This document shows positions 61,511 through 64,000 of a stretch of DNA of 64,000 bases, in pieces. The notes beneath the pieces were generated by a model. The model saw only the letters and a program-made list of their open reading frames with translations, did no database searches and was not told the DNA's origin. The stretch's first letter is position 1. The number at the start of each line of letters is the position of its first letter. Source of the stretch: Methanobacterium sp. (GTDB taxonomy: Archaea; Methanobacteriota; Methanobacteria; Methanobacteriales; Methanobacteriaceae); contig NZ_JBCFBO010000001.1 in the NCBI RefSeq assembly GCF_038562635.1, positions 1,714,643 to 1,778,642 of the forward strand, given 5' to 3'. The position numbers were made by a program, and so were the translations under genes.

Positions 61511-62650
61511 TTAGAGCCTAATAGCTCTTTCATGTCTAAAGTATGTTACAGCCAGTGCAAAAATTAGGGTAGATGCTAAAATCGTAGGAATGAAAAATAA
61601 TATCATATCCCATGAGATAATTGGAGTTGAAGATAATTTAACCATTAGAACTGTTGGAATAATATTTAAAATTCCTTCAAGATAAGGCATTTTTATAAAG
61701 AGAGGCATAAAGAAGATAAATGTTGCAAACATTAAAGCAAGTGTTATAGCCGAATTTGCCTCTTTAGTACTGTCAACAAGCATAGATATCAATATCCCCA
61801 TCCCAATAAATGCTAAACCAATGAAAACAAGCATGAAAATTAAAACAAACACGTTATAAATTGGAACCCCAAGCAAATTCAGTAAAATGATCCATGCAAT
61901 GCTCTGAATCAGTGAAAATGAAAGAATAGGTAAAATTTTTCCAATTACTACCATTGAACTTGAAATAGGAGTCATAAGAATCATTTCAAATGTTTTTCTC
62001 TCTTTTTCCCCCACAATACTATCTGTTACTATGTTACTTGCAAGGAAAAACGGGAGGAGGAGAACAAATGGAACTATGAATCCATACATTATTTCCACAA
62101 AATAAGAAGTATTTAAGGCCAATTTCGCTATGTTATCCTCATTAATATTTATTTGATTTAAAATCACTGGATTTTCAATTTTCTGGATCATTTCTTTACT
62201 TATTCCTGCAGATTGCAGTTTCTTTTCTAATTTAAATTTATTTACAGCATCACTTATTTTTTCAGATACTATTGGGTAAAAAGGATTAGATGTATCTGAT
62301 TGAACAAGTATATCCTGTTTTGGAGAAGATGAAACCGTAACTACAGCAATTAATTCTGATCCAAGCAATTTATCAGCTTTACTCATATTTTTGAAATAAA
62401 CTACATTCAGTTTTTGGGCACTTAGATCATTTGCAATGGTTGAATTTTTCAAATCTTCAGAAATCCCCACTGTAAGATGGGATGTAACTCCAAACTTATC
62501 CAGGAGTCCAGGATCAGTTATAACAGCACTTCCTACCCCCAAACCAAACGCCCCAAGAATTATAAATATCTGAACAAACACAACCATGATGTAAATTCGG
62601 TTAGTCAATATATCTTGAGCTTCTTTTTTTGCAAGTGCGATTACCTTCAT
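61511..62650 (-). CDS. ABC-2 type transporter permease (second permease)
   Basis: This 379-residue membrane protein of the NatB/ABC-2 type has one N-terminal helix (IMVVFVQIFIILGAFGLGVG), a roughly 130-residue outer loop (DQVVYFKNMSKADKL to INEDN region) and five or six C-terminal helices. The latter include the ABC-2 signature region SIVGEKERKTFEMILMTPIS. It is the partner of the permease encoded upstream at 62750, with 99 bp between. Together with the ATPase cut by the right edge they make an efflux system. The substrate (Na+, antibiotics, lipids or peptides) is unknown. Confidence 0.85.
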   Translation of the reverse strand: MKVIALAKKEAQDILTNRIYIMVVFVQIFIILGAFGLGVGSAVITDPGLLDKFGVTSHLTVGISEDLKNSTIANDLSAQKLNVVYFKNMSKADKLLGSELIAVVTVSSSPKQDILVQSDTSNPFYPIVSEKISDAVNKFKLEKKLQSAGISKEMIQKIENPVILNQININEDNIAKLALNTSYFVEIMYGFIVPFVLLLPFFLASNIVTDSIVGEKERKTFEMILMTPISSSMVVIGKILPILSFSLIQSIAWIILLNLLGVPIYNVFVLIFMLVFIGLAFIGMGILISMLVDSTKEANSAITLALMFATFIFFMPLFIKMPYLEGILNIIPTVLMVKLSSTPIISWDMILFFIPTILASTLIFALAVTYFRHERAIRL

Positions 62651-62749
62651 TTTATCTCCTGTAAATTACAAATGATTAAATTCATATGTAAATCTTTTTA
62701 GTTAATTTCCTAAAAGCCCCCTGGCTTAATATGCACATAAAATTTACAT

Positions 62750-63946
62750 CTAATTCATCTTTGAAATATTCTTAATACCAACTAATTCAAGGGCCAACCT
62801 TACTATACCTGGCCTTGGTCCAAACATTATATCATCTCTTTCAAAGAGTTTTATTGTAATCCAATATGATATGGCACTTATAATAAGTATAGAAATGATT
62901 GGAATCATTAAATCTGTCATAGAGATGGGATCACCTGAAAACAGGCGCATTACAAGGGTCATTGGAGAGATGTTAGCTGCGGCTGACTTACTTGAGATAT
63001 AAGCAAGGGCTGGGATCACGAGAAATCCAACAATCCCTATATAAATAAAGCTTAATCCAATCCCTGCCTCTTTATAATTCTTAGAATATGCTGCTATGAC
63101 ACTTGTTATCCCCACGATCGGAATAGAGGTTAATATAATCACTAAATAAACTAAAATAGGATTTTTAAGGTCAAAACCTGCCACTAACAGTATAAGAATC
63201 CACAGTGCTACTTGAACAGCTATTACTAAAACTACTGCCAAATTTTTTCCAATTATAATTTCTCCATGGCTCAAAGGCATGGCTATCAATATTTCTCCTG
63301 TTTTCCTCTCCTTTTCACCTACAATACTGTCGATGATCATATTTCCAAAAAGGAAAAGGGGAAGGAAAAGCAGGATTGAAACCATCATTTTTTTAATAAG
63401 CTGTAATGGTAAGGACTCTCCTTTTTTTTCTTCCCTAACATCAGGGTCAATTGTACTTGTGGAAGGAACCAGTGAACTTATCCATTGATTAGAGATAGAA
63501 GAAGAAATAACTTTAACTGTAGAATTTACCTCCTCAGTCACCACACTCCTCTTCGGATCGGCATAATCAACAAACAGATTTAAAGTAATAGGTTGGAAAG
63601 TATCTATTTTACCAATAGAATTTTCAGGAACAATCAACGCAGCTGTGGCCTTACCACTTTTAACCTGGTTTACCGATTCATTACTTCCGAGTGGAGTTAT
63701 ACCAAGAACTTCATGATTCAATTGTTTTTCAAATAAGCCACTTGTATCTGAAACGCCCATTGAAGCAAAATTAGTCAAAGATGGAGATAACGTAACGCCG
63801 TTTTCAGATTCTATATTGCCAATAAACATGTTTAAGAAAACTATCATTAAAACTAAGACAGAAAGCTGCATTAAAAAGATCATCAAAAACTTTCTGCTCG
63901 AGAGGGTATTTTTAAACTCCCATTTAGTTATAGTTGAAAATCTCAT
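62750..63946 (-). CDS. ABC-2 type transporter permease (first permease)
   Basis: This 398-residue protein has the same architecture as the neighbouring permease: N-terminal helix (FLMIFLMQLSVLVLMIVFLN), a large outer loop of about 150 residues (with SPSLTNFASMGVSDTSGLFE) and a C-terminal block of six helices. It carries SIVGEKERKTGEILIAMPLS, the coupling-helix region that contacts the ATPase. The shared SIVGEKERKT element shows the two permeases are paralogues forming a heterodimer. The start is 18 bp after the stop of the ATPase gene, indicating one operon. Confidence 0.85.
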   Translation of the reverse strand: MRFSTITKWEFKNTLSSRKFLMIFLMQLSVLVLMIVFLNMFIGNIESENGVTLSPSLTNFASMGVSDTSGLFEKQLNHEVLGITPLGSNESVNQVKSGKATAALIVPENSIGKIDTFQPITLNLFVDYADPKRSVVTEEVNSTVKVISSSISNQWISSLVPSTSTIDPDVREEKKGESLPLQLIKKMMVSILLFLPLFLFGNMIIDSIVGEKERKTGEILIAMPLSHGEIIIGKNLAVVLVIAVQVALWILILLVAGFDLKNPILVYLVIILTSIPIVGITSVIAAYSKNYKEAGIGLSFIYIGIVGFLVIPALAYISSKSAAANISPMTLVMRLFSGDPISMTDLMIPIISILIISAISYWITIKLFERDDIMFGPRPGIVRLALELVGIKNISKMN

Positions 63947-63964
63947 GATAAAACCCTGAAATAT

Positions 63965-64000
63965 CTATTTCACAGCATGAATGAATACATCCTCAAGTGA
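63965..64000 (-). CDS. ABC transporter ATP-binding protein, C-terminal end only
   Basis: Only the last eleven codons are inside the window: SLEDVFIHAVK then TAG at 63965-63967. SLEDVFIH is the usual C-terminal sequence of ABC-2 exporter ATPases. It lies 18 bp before the start of the first permease, which supports an ATPase-permease-permease operon. Confidence 0.75.
   Translation of the reverse strand, partial: SLEDVFIHAVK

Overview
The window comes from an AT-rich methanogenic archaeon, most likely Methanobacterium or a close relative in the Methanobacteriales. The evidence is the gene content: heterodisulfide reductase subunit HdrA, methanogenesis marker protein 11, a CfbA/CbiX-type chelatase for F430 synthesis, an archaeal Get3 ATPase, archaeal RadA, a multi-OB RPA, archaeal methionine adenosyltransferase, a MurT/GatD-like pair as expected in a pseudomurein-walled lineage, and large DUF11 and CARDB surface proteins. 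TATA-like promoters and T-rich gene ends fit an archaeon. No rRNA genes, CRISPR arrays, complete insertion sequences or prophage were seen.

Layout. 1-5.2 kb: Lrp-type regulator (cut by the left edge), Get3, a small conserved-looking protein, tRNA-Leu(CAG), two pilin-like secreted proteins. 5.5-8.6 kb: DUF35 Zn-ribbon/OB protein, cfbA, thiL, an AmmeMemoRadiSam radical SAM enzyme. 9.1-14.6 kb: a 1320-residue DUF11 surface protein divergent from an HTH-V4R regulator. 15.6-19.7 kb: four tandem PepSY-like membrane-anchored paralogues with an M28-like peptidase between copies one and two. 19.7-28.5 kb: UbiD-family decarboxylase, double-domain purE, a glycosyltransferase, mmp11, ribH, a cysteine desulfurase and leuB/aksF, with the ruin of a leuC/hacA-type gene upstream of leuB/aksF. 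29.5-39.9 kb: rpa, radA, murT, gatD, a class II amidotransferase, an AEC transporter, an alpha/beta hydrolase, hemerythrin and a small DUF2795-like protein. 40.3-49.7 kb: hdrA, a broken DUF169 gene, glyA, a DmrX/AfpA-like flavoprotein, a LigD-type phosphoesterase, a HEAT protein, DUF192 and mat. 50-64 kb: a CARDB/beta-propeller exported protein, a structured intergenic region, ileS, purL, a polyprenol-kinase-like protein, and an ABC-2 exporter cut by the right edge.

The most striking feature is not a gene. About ten intergenic blocks, together roughly 2 kb or 3% of the window, are packed with short near-perfect hairpins (stems of 7-10 bp, loops of 3-5 nt). I call them modular palindrome arrays A-J here. 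The linkers between hairpins recur from array to array while the hairpin stems differ and stay paired. Arrays occur in both orientations: array I is almost exactly the reverse complement of part of array H. Many are nested, with whole hairpins sitting between the two arms of an older, wider inverted repeat. One array lies inside the DUF169 gene and disrupts it. One lies between ileS and a diverged second copy of the ileS 3' end. One seems to separate a gene from an older ribosome binding site. These observations suggest an expanding repeat family that inserts into its own loops and into gene ends, by a mechanism I do not recognise.

Other points: a candidate structured RNA upstream of ileS, several gene relics (aconitase-family, DUF11, DUF169), a PurE whose second half lacks the catalytic His motif, and a beta-propeller inserted into a CARDB domain.
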